Both the position numbers and the translations under genes were made by a program. Of a stretch of 38,948 nt of DNA, positions 1 to 8,751 are shown piece after piece. This DNA is from a virus, in IMG/VR virus record IMGVR_UViG_3300042476_000763, positions 1-38,948 of that record, one strand, 5' to 3'. Under the pieces are notes generated by a model. That model was not told the origin of the DNA. It ran no database searches and was given only the letters and a program-made list of their open reading frames with translations. Within the stretch, counting starts at the first letter, position 1. Each line of letters begins with the position of its first letter.

Positions 1-579
1 CCATTTTTATATGCATGGAATGATGATAAACATATTGATGATTCTATTATTTTAAATAATAATATTCCTGTTTATATTTCAGTTGATTTTAATGTTAATC
101 CATTATGTGCATTAATAATTCAGAATATTGGTAGAGACACTAATATAGTTGATGAGATTAAAATAAATAAAGGAAGTGTTGATGCTTTTTGTGATTATGT
201 TGAGGGATATGGAATACCAAATGGATTGATTAGAATAACTGGAGATGCTATGGGTAAAGGTTCATCAATACAACAAAGGGATAATTCATCAGCATACACG
301 CAAATAAAACGTCGATTAAAATTATCTGATAGTCAAATAATAATACCAGGCAATCCAACTCATTTTAATTCTAGAATTGATTGCAATAATGCTTTAAATA
401 AATTAAAGATTAAAGTTAATTCTAAGAAATGCAAAGGCTTTGTATTTGATGCTAAACAAGTACAATGTGATAGTGATGGAAAAATAATTAAATCAAATAG
501 AAATAATTTGGCTCAAAGAGCTGACTTATTGGATTGTTTTAGATATTATGTCAATTCAATTATTAAAAGATATTTATAA
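1..579 (+). CDS. terL: Terminase large subunit, 3' part (5' end cut by window edge)
   Basis: Reading frame 1 is open from base 1 and is the C-terminal 192 residues of the terminase large subunit whose complete copy is at 37613-38890. It holds the RNase H-like nuclease domain that cuts concatemeric DNA at the prohead portal. Visible acidic motifs are VDFNVNP near the start, ITGDAMGKGS in the middle and ADLLDCFRYY near the end, the usual three-aspartate layout of the terminase nuclease. The ATG at base 226 is internal, not a start. On the closed genome this and the right-hand copy are one gene. Confidence 0.93.
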   Translation, partial: PFLYAWNDDKHIDDSIILNNNIPVYISVDFNVNPLCALIIQNIGRDTNIVDEIKINKGSVDAFCDYVEGYGIPNGLIRITGDAMGKGSSIQQRDNSSAYTQIKRRLKLSDSQIIIPGNPTHFNSRIDCNNALNKLKIKVNSKKCKGFVFDAKQVQCDSDGKIIKSNRNNLAQRADLLDCFRYYVNSIIKRYL

Positions 580-584
580 TTTTG
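577..584 (+). promoter_or_regulatory. Putative Bacteroidetes -7 box (TAATTTTG)
   Basis: TAATTTTG fits the Bacteroidetes -7 consensus TAnnTTTG and lies in the short gap between the terminase stop and the next start at 607. I see no convincing TTTG -33 box upstream, so this is a weak promoter call. Confidence 0.35.
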
Positions 585-606
585 TTGAATATAAATAACA
601 TGAATT

Positions 607-963
607 ATGTGTCAATGCAATAAATGTTTTAATTCAGGAATTATAGTTGACTATTGCAATAATGGAATTAAATTTGGTAGTGGACCTATAAATTCTAATT
701 TAGTTGTTGATGTGCAACATAATGCTACTAAAAAGATTCAAACATTTGATGTGGTAAGTGATGAATTTGGAATGGTTGAAATTACTAATGTCAAATTAGA
801 TTCATTACAAGGTTATACAATAACATTTCGTAATTGTAATAAATTTAATATTTGTGAAGTTGAATATGATTGCATTACATTTAAAGTATCTAATACTTCT
901 AATTATATTTTAGAAAATCCAATTAATTTAATTGAATGCTCATGCGAAGAATTAAATCCATAA
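607..963 (+). CDS. Cys-rich beta-type protein of unknown function
   Basis: 118 residues, not recognised. The N-terminus is cysteine-rich (MCQCNKC). The middle alternates hydrophobic and polar residues (NLVVDVQH, IQTFDVVSDEFGMVEITN, GYTITF) as in an all-beta, Ig-like or jelly-roll domain, so a virion surface role is possible but unproven. The gene follows the terminase by 27 bases and overlaps the next gene by 28 bases. An ATG at 602 is in another frame and closes at once. Its first 31 bases recur at the right window edge. Confidence 0.7.
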   Translation: MCQCNKCFNSGIIVDYCNNGIKFGSGPINSNLVVDVQHNATKKIQTFDVVSDEFGMVEITNVKLDSLQGYTITFRNCNKFNICEVEYDCITFKVSNTSNYILENPINLIECSCEELNP

Positions 964-1148
964 TAAAAGGTTGGTGGTTTTTAATTACTGACAATAAGAC
1001 TACTAAATTAATTTCAGAACCAAGAATTAAAATTTGCAATCGTTGTGAATTTAAAAATAAAGCAACTAATTCATGTAGTTTATGTGGATGCTTTATTCCT
1101 GCTAAAACTAGAGTAATTGAAGAGGAATGCCCAAATAATTTGTGGTGA
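936..1148 (+). CDS. Small zinc-ribbon-like protein
   Basis: 70 residues with four spaced cysteines, ICNRC near residue 35 and CSLCGC near residue 48, then CPNNLW at the end. The CxxC...CxxCGC arrangement suggests a structural zinc ribbon; small proteins of this look are common near terminase and tail genes of Bacteroidetes phages. ATGs at 936 and 942 are both possible starts and both overlap the previous gene. The N-terminal stretch is basic with a tryptophan-rich hydrophobic patch. Function unknown. Confidence 0.7.
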   Translation: MLMRRIKSIIKGWWFLITDNKTTKLISEPRIKICNRCEFKNKATNSCSLCGCFIPAKTRVIEEECPNNLW

Positions 1149-1408
1149 TGTTTATATCATTAGACACAATTGTGTATTTAGTTGATAATTCTATTGATGA
1201 TGAAGAGATAAGGAGCCTGACGTCACAGGAAGTTGGTTCTACTAAAGCAATAATAGCTATCAAAGATATAAGTTATGCATATCAAAGAAAAGATAATAAT
1301 AATTGTCAATTAATATTTACTAATGGGCATTCCATTGAAACAAAAGAAAGCATAAATGAAATTATTGAAAAAATTAATAAAGCGTCTTTATTACAAAAAA
1401 TCCAATAA
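1148..1408 (+). CDS. Hypothetical protein
   Basis: About 86 residues, not recognised. I place the start at ATG 1148, which overlaps the preceding TGA (1146-1148) in a TGATG junction; two GTG codons at 1142 and 1145 extend the frame but are less likely. Predicted beta strands and a C-terminal amphipathic helix (ESINEIIEKINKAS) suggest a compact domain. It lies just upstream of the tail-assembly chaperone and overlaps it by 53 bases. Confidence 0.6.
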   Translation: MFISLDTIVYLVDNSIDDEEIRSLTSQEVGSTKAIIAIKDISYAYQRKDNNNCQLIFTNGHSIETKESINEIIEKINKASLLQKIQ

Positions 1409-1985
1409 TAAAATACTCGAATATAATTTAGTTAAACTATTCGAAAAAGATGGATTTAATTATTATAAATTTCCAAAAGAAACTAATATGCCACTTGAAA
1501 GATTTGCAATGGCTATGGCATTATTAGAAAGATTATCATGTGGAATTAGTGGTAATGAAATGGAAAGCATATTAAATAAAATGGAAGAAGCATTGTCAAA
1601 TGGATTATCAAATCCAAAAAATGCTGCTTTAATTGCTGCTTATATTCATGTAATTAGAGAAAGACAAGACACTGTTATTCATAGAGATATTTTATTAAAT
1701 ATTGCTGCAACTTGGATTATTAGAGAAGATGAAGACCCAACAATTATTAATGATGATATTCATAGAAATAAATTAGAAATATTTGAAGCGATGTGCAAGG
1801 AGGGGTCGCATGATTTTTTTACCAAAGCGCATATAGAGCCACTCGTTCCATTGCTAAGTATTACTCGAGAAGAATTTCAGACATTGTGGGAATACAATTT
1901 GAAGCAAATAAAAAATCTAAAGGATATTCTCAACCGTTTGAATACTCACCTAATTACAGAAGCTCGAAAGTTAAAAGCCAATTAA
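1356..1985 (+). CDS. Tail assembly chaperone, short (gpG-like) form
   Basis: 209-residue, mostly helical protein directly upstream of the tape measure gene, the usual place of the lambda gpG-type chaperone that holds the tape measure during tail assembly. It starts with a basic helix (MKLLKKLIKRLYYKK), then a GFNYYKFP segment and a long helical body with few charged clusters. The normal stop is at 1983-1985. A -1 slippery heptamer at 1910-1916 would divert some ribosomes into the overlapping frame that ends at 2125. Identification rests on position, size and the frameshift; sequence similarity alone is weak. Confidence 0.7.
   Translation: MKLLKKLIKRLYYKKSNNKILEYNLVKLFEKDGFNYYKFPKETNMPLERFAMAMALLERLSCGISGNEMESILNKMEEALSNGLSNPKNAALIAAYIHVIRERQDTVIHRDILLNIAATWIIREDEDPTIINDDIHRNKLEIFEAMCKEGSHDFFTKAHIEPLVPLLSITREEFQTLWEYNLKQIKNLKDILNRLNTHLITEARKLKAN
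1910..1944 (+). promoter_or_regulatory. Programmed -1 frameshift site of the tail chaperone
   Basis: Bases 1910-1916 read A AAA AAT in the chaperone frame, a canonical X XXY YYZ slippery heptamer. The second frame is exactly -1 relative to the chaperone frame. After an 8-base spacer a modest hairpin is possible (TATTC 1925-1929 with GAATA 1940-1944). Slippage gives a gpG-T fusion of about 256 residues: 187 from the first frame and 69 from the second. Confidence 0.7.
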
Positions 1986-2125
1986 ATGAAGCGGCAATGA
2001 ATATTGTTGATGCTAATATTTCTGAATTTAATATGATAAATAAATCAACAATAGATTTATTTTTAATTAAATTTGAACACAAATATAAATCTCAACAAAG
2101 TGGCAAAGGTATTAATAACTTATGA
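1916..2125 (+). CDS. T-extension of the tail chaperone, made by -1 frameshift
   Basis: This frame is open upstream to a GTG at 1886 but has no ATG start, which argues for entry by frameshift at 1910-1916 rather than separate initiation. It adds 69 residues and ends at TGA 2123-2125, 26 bases inside the tape measure gene. The segment is helical and polar (SQLNEAAMNIVDANISEF). In lambda the T domain recruits the tail tube protein to the tape measure complex; the same job is inferred here from position only. Confidence 0.62.
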   Translation, partial: SKGYSQPFEYSPNYRSSKVKSQLNEAAMNIVDANISEFNMINKSTIDLFLIKFEHKYKSQQSGKGINNL

Positions 2126-5009
2126 AGCCGATTCAACTAAACTAAAAGAAGTTGTAAATGAGGTAAATGCAATAAATGATGAAACAGTTGATAGTGCTAA
2201 AAAGGCTGCTCAAAAATATATTAAATTTTATAGGGAAGCTGGAGCTGCTGCTGCTAGTGCATTTGGTGGAAAAGAAGTACAAAAAGGATTAGATGAGCAA
2301 GGCAAAGGATTTGATGGAATAGATAAAAAAGGAAAAACATTAACTGGCCAATTAAAGCAATTAAAACAAGAATTAGCTTTATTGGAACAACAAGGAAAAG
2401 ATAACACTGCTGAATTTCAAAAGTTATTAATTACAGCAGCTAAATTAGAAGACCAAATTGGAGATACTAGAGCTAGAGTAAAACAATTAGCTTCTGATAC
2501 ATTTAAATTTGATGTTGCTGTTGAAGCTATACAAGGTGTAGCGGCTGCATTTTCAGTGTTAGAAGGAGCTCAAGCTTTATTTGGAGAAGAAAATCAAGAT
2601 TTGCAGAAAACAATAGCTAAAACTCAAGGAGCATTAGCATTATTAAATGGTGTACAACAATTAGCTGCATTATATTTAGAGCAATCAAGAATTAAAACAT
2701 TATTGCAAACTGTTGCTCAAAAAATAAATACTAATATAACAAATACTCAAGCTGCATCATATACAATATTAGGTCGTTCAGTTACAATTAGTGCTAATGC
2801 TTTAAAAATATTTAAGGCTGCATTAGTGACAACTGGTGTTGGGGCTTTAGTTGTAGCTTTAGGATATTTAGTTCAAAAATTATTAGAAACAAGTGAATCA
2901 AGTAAAGAAGCTGCTGAAGAAGCTGAAAAAGCTCAAGAAATATTTGATAGAGTAAGCACTAATGCTAATAATTCAGCAAATAGATTAAATAATTCAAAAA
3001 TAGCATTATTAGAATCTCAAGGTAGATTGTCTCAGTTTGCTTCACAGAGATTGCAAGAGGTGAATAATTTAGGAGTTGCATTAGAAAATAATGATAAAGA
3101 AACTAAAGATGCTACATTAGCACGAGAAAAAGAATATAATGAAACTATTTTAAAATTAGATAAAGATAAAAATAAAGGTTTAATTGAATTAGAAAAGAAA
3201 TTATATGAAGAAGATTTATTTAAGATATTAAGAACGGGAGCTGCAAATGAAGAAGCTATTAGAAATGAAAGCAAAATTAAAATAGCGGATATTAGAGAAA
3301 AAGAAATAGAAGAGCAAAAACAAAAAGCCGAAAAGGCTAATGAATTAGCTAAAAAAGCTGCTATTGATAGATTAAAGATAATTCAAGAAGGTTTAAAACG
3401 AGAAGAAATATTAATTGGAATAAGTGAAGAATTAAAAATTAAACAAATTGAAAATAATGCTAATATTGAAAAACAAGAGGCTAGAAATTCAATTAAAAAT
3501 GCAGAATTATTAAATGCTACTTTATTAAGAATTGAGGCGGAAAAAAATTTAGAAATTGAAAATACTAAATTAAGTTTTGCTAAAAAAGAAGCAGACAATG
3601 AGATTAAGAAAATAGAAATATTAAGCACATTAAAAAGAGCTTCATTAAATGATGAATTAAAATTAATTGAATTTAGAGCAATATCTTTACAGAACGATGC
3701 TAAGATTCAAATTAAAGATAAAGAAGAATTAGAATTAAGATTAAAAGAAATTGAGGTTAATGCATTAAATGAAAGAAATGAAGTTCAATTTAATTATAAT
3801 AAACAATTATCTGAATTAGCGATATCACAATTAGAATTAAATAAAGCTTTAGGAGATGAATCAATATCAAATGAGATTGGTTTAATAAATCAAAGGTTCT
3901 TATTAAGAGAACAAGAATTAAGAAATAATGCAGCCAAAACAGTAGAAGCACAGCAAAAGTTAAATAATGATTTACTATTGCTAGAGCAGGAAAGATTAAC
4001 TGAGGTGCAGAAAATAAAAACTGATGCTATTGTAAATGATATTGATATTGAGAATACTAGATTAAAGACATTAATTGAATTAAATAAAGCTTCAATAAGT
4101 GATAGAATAAAATTAATTCAAAATGAGGCTGACATTAAAAAATTAAGAATACAAGATGAAATAAAAGATGAAAAGAAAAAGAATGCTGAAATTGAATTAA
4201 TAAATGCTCAAACTGAGAATGCTATTAGACAAGAAAGAAATAGGTCGACAATTGAAGGGATTCAAAAAGCAGAAGAATATATTGGTGAAGTACAAAATAT
4301 ATTTTCAGCATTAAATGATTTATCTAAAGCTAATACTGAAGTACGCATAAGTGATATTGAAACACAAAGCTCTGCTGAATTAGATGCTATTAATAGGGCT
4401 CAAATAAGTGAACAAGAAAAACAAAAACAAAGACAAGCATTAGAATTAAGAACAAGTAGAGCAATAACTCAAGAAAAAATTAAACAAGCTAAAAGAGATA
4501 AAGCATTAGCTATATTTAATGCTGCTATAGACACTGCTGTAGCTATATTGAAAACTGGAGCTCAATTAGGTTATCCACAAGCAATTCCATTTCAAATTGC
4601 AGCTGGAGTTGTTGGAGCTATACAATTAGCAGCAATTAATGCTCAACAATTACCTAAATTTAAGAAAGGTGGATTTGTGAAAGGCAAATTGCATAGTGAA
4701 GGTGGAACAATAATTGAAGCTGAAAAAGGAGAATTTATTGTTAATCGTTCTCAATCATCTAGATATAAAAATGAATTAGAAGCTATTAACACTTCAGCAA
4801 ATGCATTTAAAAAATTAGTTAGTGATAAATATATTAGACCAGCATTAATTGATTTTGCTTCAAATTCAAAAAGTTCAAATCAAATTATTAAAGCAACTCT
4901 TAATTCTAAATCAATGGAAAAAGAAATAAAAGCTTTAAATAAAAAGATGAGCAATAAAAATATAATTATAAATATTAACCAAAATGATTCTCGTTATTCA
5001 TGGCAGTAG
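2100..5009 (+). CDS. Tail tape measure protein
   Basis: About 969 residues, the longest gene, following the frameshifted chaperone. I prefer the GTG at 2100 as start because the product then begins MAKVLITYEAD, a typical tape-measure opening; the frame continues to a TTG at 2073. Most of the protein is charged heptad-rich coiled coil, with one hydrophobic segment near residues 240-262 (ALVTTGVGALVVALGYLV). The C-terminal GGFVKGKLHSEGG...EAEKGEFIVNRSQS block is characteristic of tape measures in this phage group. At about 0.15 nm per residue the tail would be near 145 nm. The gene overlaps its chaperone T-frame and the next tail gene. Confidence 0.9.
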   Translation: MAKVLITYEADSTKLKEVVNEVNAINDETVDSAKKAAQKYIKFYREAGAAAASAFGGKEVQKGLDEQGKGFDGIDKKGKTLTGQLKQLKQELALLEQQGKDNTAEFQKLLITAAKLEDQIGDTRARVKQLASDTFKFDVAVEAIQGVAAAFSVLEGAQALFGEENQDLQKTIAKTQGALALLNGVQQLAALYLEQSRIKTLLQTVAQKINTNITNTQAASYTILGRSVTISANALKIFKAALVTTGVGALVVALGYLVQKLLETSESSKEAAEEAEKAQEIFDRVSTNANNSANRLNNSKIALLESQGRLSQFASQRLQEVNNLGVALENNDKETKDATLAREKEYNETILKLDKDKNKGLIELEKKLYEEDLFKILRTGAANEEAIRNESKIKIADIREKEIEEQKQKAEKANELAKKAAIDRLKIIQEGLKREEILIGISEELKIKQIENNANIEKQEARNSIKNAELLNATLLRIEAEKNLEIENTKLSFAKKEADNEIKKIEILSTLKRASLNDELKLIEFRAISLQNDAKIQIKDKEELELRLKEIEVNALNERNEVQFNYNKQLSELAISQLELNKALGDESISNEIGLINQRFLLREQELRNNAAKTVEAQQKLNNDLLLLEQERLTEVQKIKTDAIVNDIDIENTRLKTLIELNKASISDRIKLIQNEADIKKLRIQDEIKDEKKKNAEIELINAQTENAIRQERNRSTIEGIQKAEEYIGEVQNIFSALNDLSKANTEVRISDIETQSSAELDAINRAQISEQEKQKQRQALELRTSRAITQEKIKQAKRDKALAIFNAAIDTAVAILKTGAQLGYPQAIPFQIAAGVVGAIQLAAINAQQLPKFKKGGFVKGKLHSEGGTIIEAEKGEFIVNRSQSSRYKNELEAINTSANAFKKLVSDKYIRPALIDFASNSKSSNQIIKATLNSKSMEKEIKALNKKMSNKNIIININQNDSRYSWQ

Positions 5010-7024
5010 ACATTAGATTTATTATTGATGGCGTAGATAGAGGTCAACCGCTAAACCCTAATGACTTCTCAATTAATATTAATGAAGAGATTTCTATCAA
5101 TACAAGAATAACTTCATTTAATAATGATTTATTATTTAGTGGAGATGTTTATAGTTATTTATATCAAAAATTAAAAATTGGAGATGCTTGTGCTTTATCT
5201 GAAGTTGTAGTTCAATATTATTGCAATAGCAATTGGAAGGAATTAGTCAAAGGGTATTTTGTTATTTCTGAATGTCAATTTGATTTAGAAAAATGTTTAG
5301 TGAAAACTAAATTATATGATAGAATATTTTCAACTAAAATAAATAATAATAAATCAATTAAATTCTCAACAGCAGCAACTGTAACAAAGAATTTAATACC
5401 CATAACAGCACCCAGAGTTATAATGTGCGATGTATTTAATCCAGCAAATGGAACTTATTATACTCAAAAAGCAAATGTTACTAGTGTTTATTTGGTATTT
5501 GAACATTTAGTAAGATGTATGAGTGATGATTTAGTAGACTTTGCTTCTAATTTCTTTTTTAATAGAGCAGAAAATGTTTCACCTTTGCCAAAATATGATG
5601 GGTTATTTGTTAGTAATGGCAAAGCTTTGTCAACTAAGTCTAATGTTGAAACAATGATTTCTTTTCAAGATTTATTTAATGCTTTAAATAAAAAATTTAG
5701 ATTAGGAATTGGATTTGAAGTTCAAACAAATGGAAGACCATTATTACGTATTGAAGAAGCTGATTATTTTTTTGAGCAAAATAGTAATATTTATTTTATT
5801 GACCAGCCTAATATAACTTTACAATATGAAACAGCAGAATTATATGCAGGAATAGCTTTAGGTTGCAGTGAATATTATAATCAAAATGAATGCAATAATG
5901 GAGATGGTGGTTGCCAATTTGCTCAATTAACATATTATGGATTTAAAGAAGAATCATTTGGTTTAATAGGAGAATGTAATACTGGAGTGACATTAGATAT
6001 AGTATCAAATGAAGTAATATTTGACCCTAATATAATTGAAGATTGTGTTAGATTTGGCAATGAATCATTTAATGATAATCCATTTATTATTACTTGTCAA
6101 TATTCAAGGTTATTTGCTCCAGTAACATATTTTGCTAGTGCACAAAAGTTTGACCCATATAATATTGGGCAAACAATTTATAATGGAGAATTAAATAATG
6201 AAAATGTATTATCTAATTGGATAAATGGTTATCCACAATCAGTGTATAATTATATTTCTGGATTTTCACCATCATTAACAAATGTTACTTCTTATTTAAG
6301 TCCTCCACCTCTTCAGGCATTTGGAGCTATTGATTCAGAATACACGAGATTCAGCGAATTTTTTGGATATTATATTATTTGGGGTCAAACAACAAATGAC
6401 CCAGGAAGCAACTTTATTAATGGAAGAGATTATATAGTTCCATATAATGGTATATATACAGTTAATGTATTTACTTGGGCGTTTTCAACTTTAGGAATTA
6501 GTAATGGAGCAATAATTATAAATCATAGGTCTCCTAATGAATCTACATATAATGATTATTTTGGAACATATCAAAATTTTGATGCTAATCAAGGGGTAGG
6601 CGAAGGTTTTTTTAGTGTAAATAAAACATTTGTAGCTTCACAAGGAGATAAAATCTCAATTGATTTTATAGCCAAAGCAGTTAGTGGAGCTACTAATACT
6701 ATAGTTAATATTGATAATTTTAATGCGCAAACTCAAAATCCACAATTACAATTATCTATGTTGACTATTAGTGGAGAACCATTGCAACCAACTGTTTTGC
6801 AACCATACGACCCTAATGATTATAAGAAATTTGTTTATAAATTTACACGTAAATTAACTATGGATGAAATTACAACAGTAATTAATAATCCATCATTGCC
6901 AATATTTTTAAATTATAGAGATGATAATTATTCAACAATTAAAACATATATTAAAAATATTGATATTAAATCAATTGTTACTCAATCAGCTGATGTTCAA
7001 TTAAAATCAAATAAAGTATTATAA
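5000..7024 (+). CDS. Large distal tail protein with possible C1q-like domain
   Basis: 674 residues, starting 10 bases inside the tape measure gene. Position directly after the tape measure points to a tail tip or baseplate component (Dit/Tal-like). The N-terminal 120 residues form a beta-rich domain (FIIDGVDRGQPLNPNDFS at the start). Around residues 460-570 the run YIVPYNGIYTVNV followed later by VASQGDKISIDFIA resembles a C1q/TNF-type jelly roll, often used for receptor or glycan binding. Several cysteines (CNNGDGGC) lie mid-protein. It ends in the ATAATG junction at 7022-7026. The exact tail role is inference. Confidence 0.65.
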   Translation: MAVDIRFIIDGVDRGQPLNPNDFSININEEISINTRITSFNNDLLFSGDVYSYLYQKLKIGDACALSEVVVQYYCNSNWKELVKGYFVISECQFDLEKCLVKTKLYDRIFSTKINNNKSIKFSTAATVTKNLIPITAPRVIMCDVFNPANGTYYTQKANVTSVYLVFEHLVRCMSDDLVDFASNFFFNRAENVSPLPKYDGLFVSNGKALSTKSNVETMISFQDLFNALNKKFRLGIGFEVQTNGRPLLRIEEADYFFEQNSNIYFIDQPNITLQYETAELYAGIALGCSEYYNQNECNNGDGGCQFAQLTYYGFKEESFGLIGECNTGVTLDIVSNEVIFDPNIIEDCVRFGNESFNDNPFIITCQYSRLFAPVTYFASAQKFDPYNIGQTIYNGELNNENVLSNWINGYPQSVYNYISGFSPSLTNVTSYLSPPPLQAFGAIDSEYTRFSEFFGYYIIWGQTTNDPGSNFINGRDYIVPYNGIYTVNVFTWAFSTLGISNGAIIINHRSPNESTYNDYFGTYQNFDANQGVGEGFFSVNKTFVASQGDKISIDFIAKAVSGATNTIVNIDNFNAQTQNPQLQLSMLTISGEPLQPTVLQPYDPNDYKKFVYKFTRKLTMDEITTVINNPSLPIFLNYRDDNYSTIKTYIKNIDIKSIVTQSADVQLKSNKVL

Positions 7025-8661
7025 TGAGCTACGAATCAATTCCAAATCAACCATTAATATTTAGCGAAATAATTGAAGAAGGTTGCCCAGGTTGCAATTC
7101 CGATTTTACTCAATTAATCGATTTTAATGACCAATTATTTTATCAAATTGAAACAAAAGTTTGTGAAGATATTTATTTAAAATTTTATCAAGTTCAAACA
7201 GTTGGCAATTGGTTTGTTAATGGTTCATTTGTTGGTAAATCAACTCCAGACAATGGTATTTATAGTCAACAATATTATAGAAATGATTTATCTGTAGTAT
7301 TTAAATTAAATATAACAATTCTAACTATTGAAGGAGAATTAAAATGTCAAATGACAATGGGAACATTTCAAACATTTAATTCTCCAGGCAATTATGAATT
7401 TTATTTATCTACAAATTCTTTAAGTAATTTAGTAGCATTTAATTTTAGTGGTTTAACATTTGCTGGTGAATTTATAGTTAATTCAATTGAAATAATACCA
7501 ACCAATGCTCTATTCACTGGTTTAGTAGACCCTGAAACATTAACTCCAATAATTAGATTTAATCCAACATTAACTAGAAAAGACCAATATTTAACATGCG
7601 CAATTAATTTAGCTGATTATGAAATACCAGAAGGTTGCTATAGGTTAGCTTATGCTGATTATTGTGAAAATACTTGTTCTCAATATCATTTAAATAATCC
7701 ATTATTTGTTTCTGATTTTGGAGCTAGTTGGAACTCTACTCCAATATTTGGTTCATCAGAATGGGATTATTCTTTAAATTCAGCTGAAATATTATTTAGT
7801 TTTGGACTTCCACAAGGTCAAACATTATTAAGTAATTCAAATGAATTATGTACTGATGTTGAATATGCTATAACTATTGTAGTATCTCAAATAAATGATT
7901 GTACTCTTCAATGTCAAATAGGTAGTCAATTATTATTTCCAATAATAACAAGTCCTGGCACATACCAATTTAATGTAACTCCTACTGGATTAGGTAATTT
8001 TCCTTCATTATTAGCTACAGATGATGCAGACCCTAACATTAGAGGGTTCGTTCAAGTTACTAGGTTTGACGTTAGAATGTATAAAGAATGGGCTGTTTAT
8101 GATAAATATTCACCAATAGTTAAAATTGGAGAATATAATGATGAATGCAAATTTTTTAAAATAGAAGGTTGCAATGCTGAAAATCAATTTGGATTAGGAT
8201 TTAGTGGTACTTCATTTTTGCCAGGAGTTAGATTAGAAGGTAGAAAATTTAGGCCACAATATTTAGCAGACATTGAATTATTTAAATATTCTTCAGGAAA
8301 AACTGTTACTACTTTTTATGATAGAAAAAAGAAATGGACATTTAATTTCGGTCGCTTGCCTGAATATATTTTAGATTTCTTAAGTACTATATTTTATTAT
8401 GATAATTGCTATATAAATGGGTCATTATATGCGCCATCTGAAGACCAATTTCCTGACATTGAATATGATGACGCTGATAATTTAGGGAATTTTTCAATTG
8501 ATTTAATTTCTAAAAATGAAAGAATTAAAAAGTCAATATGTTCAGCATCTGATGCTAATTGCCTTCCAACAATATTAGATATTAATGATGAACCATTTTT
8601 ATTAAGTCAATTTGATGATAGATTAATTACTCAATCTAATATTAATTTATATCAAGAATAA
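7024..8661 (+). CDS. Distal tail protein, second
   Basis: 545 residues, all-beta in character, starting on the last base of the previous stop. A CPGCNSDFTQLIDF element lies near the N-terminus, followed by two similar beta-sandwich stretches with WxxN and SPGxYEF/SPGTYQF patterns near residues 125 and 315, suggesting an internally repeated carbohydrate-binding-like domain. The C-terminal third (FSGTSFLPGVRLEGRKF, then TVTTFYDRKKKWTFNFGR) looks like a conserved structural core. It probably belongs to the tail tip or fibre base. I cannot assign it to a named family with confidence. Confidence 0.6.
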   Translation: MSYESIPNQPLIFSEIIEEGCPGCNSDFTQLIDFNDQLFYQIETKVCEDIYLKFYQVQTVGNWFVNGSFVGKSTPDNGIYSQQYYRNDLSVVFKLNITILTIEGELKCQMTMGTFQTFNSPGNYEFYLSTNSLSNLVAFNFSGLTFAGEFIVNSIEIIPTNALFTGLVDPETLTPIIRFNPTLTRKDQYLTCAINLADYEIPEGCYRLAYADYCENTCSQYHLNNPLFVSDFGASWNSTPIFGSSEWDYSLNSAEILFSFGLPQGQTLLSNSNELCTDVEYAITIVVSQINDCTLQCQIGSQLLFPIITSPGTYQFNVTPTGLGNFPSLLATDDADPNIRGFVQVTRFDVRMYKEWAVYDKYSPIVKIGEYNDECKFFKIEGCNAENQFGLGFSGTSFLPGVRLEGRKFRPQYLADIELFKYSSGKTVTTFYDRKKKWTFNFGRLPEYILDFLSTIFYYDNCYINGSLYAPSEDQFPDIEYDDADNLGNFSIDLISKNERIKKSICSASDANCLPTILDINDEPFLLSQFDDRLITQSNINLYQE

Positions 8662-8666
8662 ATAAT

Positions 8667-8674
8667 TATATTTG
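8667..8674 (+). promoter_or_regulatory. Putative -7 promoter box (TATATTTG)
   Basis: TATATTTG matches TAnnTTTG and begins only 5 bases after the stop of the upstream tail gene. It would start a transcript with a leader of roughly 70 bases ahead of the gene at 8752. No clear TTTG -33 box is visible; a phage activator could compensate. Confidence 0.45.
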
Positions 8675-8693
8675 TAAAACTTTAATGCAAACG

Positions 8694-8716
8694 TAGGCAT
8701 AATTTAATTCAGCCTA
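8694..8716 (+). promoter_or_regulatory. Leader hairpin shared with the capsid gene
   Basis: TAGGC (8694-8698), a 13-base loop, then GCCTA (8712-8716), preceded by CG. The 3' end of the hairpin is 36 bases before the ATG at 8752. The leader at 14035-14095 has the same CGTAGGC sequence, loop length and distance to the start codon. An RNA element or protein-binding site is likely. Confidence 0.6.
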
Positions 8717-8751
8717 ATCAATGAATTAATTAACAATTTAAATTTTAAAAA

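Larger units (their letters stand above)
1..637. repeat. Terminal redundancy, left copy
   Basis: This stretch is repeated at 38312-38948 (offset 38311). I find only two differences: T96 versus C38407 and T513 versus C38824. Both are silent third-codon changes in the terminase gene. The redundancy means the sequence closes into a circle of about 38,311 bp. The mismatches look like population variation joined at an assembly overlap, but a real terminal repeat cannot be excluded. Confidence 0.95.

Noticed and set aside
226-579. Independent 117-residue gene at the window start
   Set aside because: The frame is open to base 1 and identical to the end of the complete large terminase gene.
1-637. 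Physical direct terminal repeats
   Set aside because: The ends fall in the middle of terL and of the next gene, and the copies differ at two sites; an assembly overlap of a circular or permuted genome explains this better.
1218-1225. Palindrome TGACGTCA
   Set aside because: Single copy inside a coding region; a perfect 8-base palindrome can occur by chance.
1797-1812. SD-like AAGGAGGGG followed by ATG 1810
   Set aside because: The ATG opens only an eight-codon frame inside the tail chaperone gene.
3032-3274. Minus-strand open frames within the tape measure gene (also 3383-3628)
   Set aside because: They lie wholly inside a strongly supported gene on the other strand, are Leu/Ser/Phe-rich translations of coiled-coil codons, and have no start signals.
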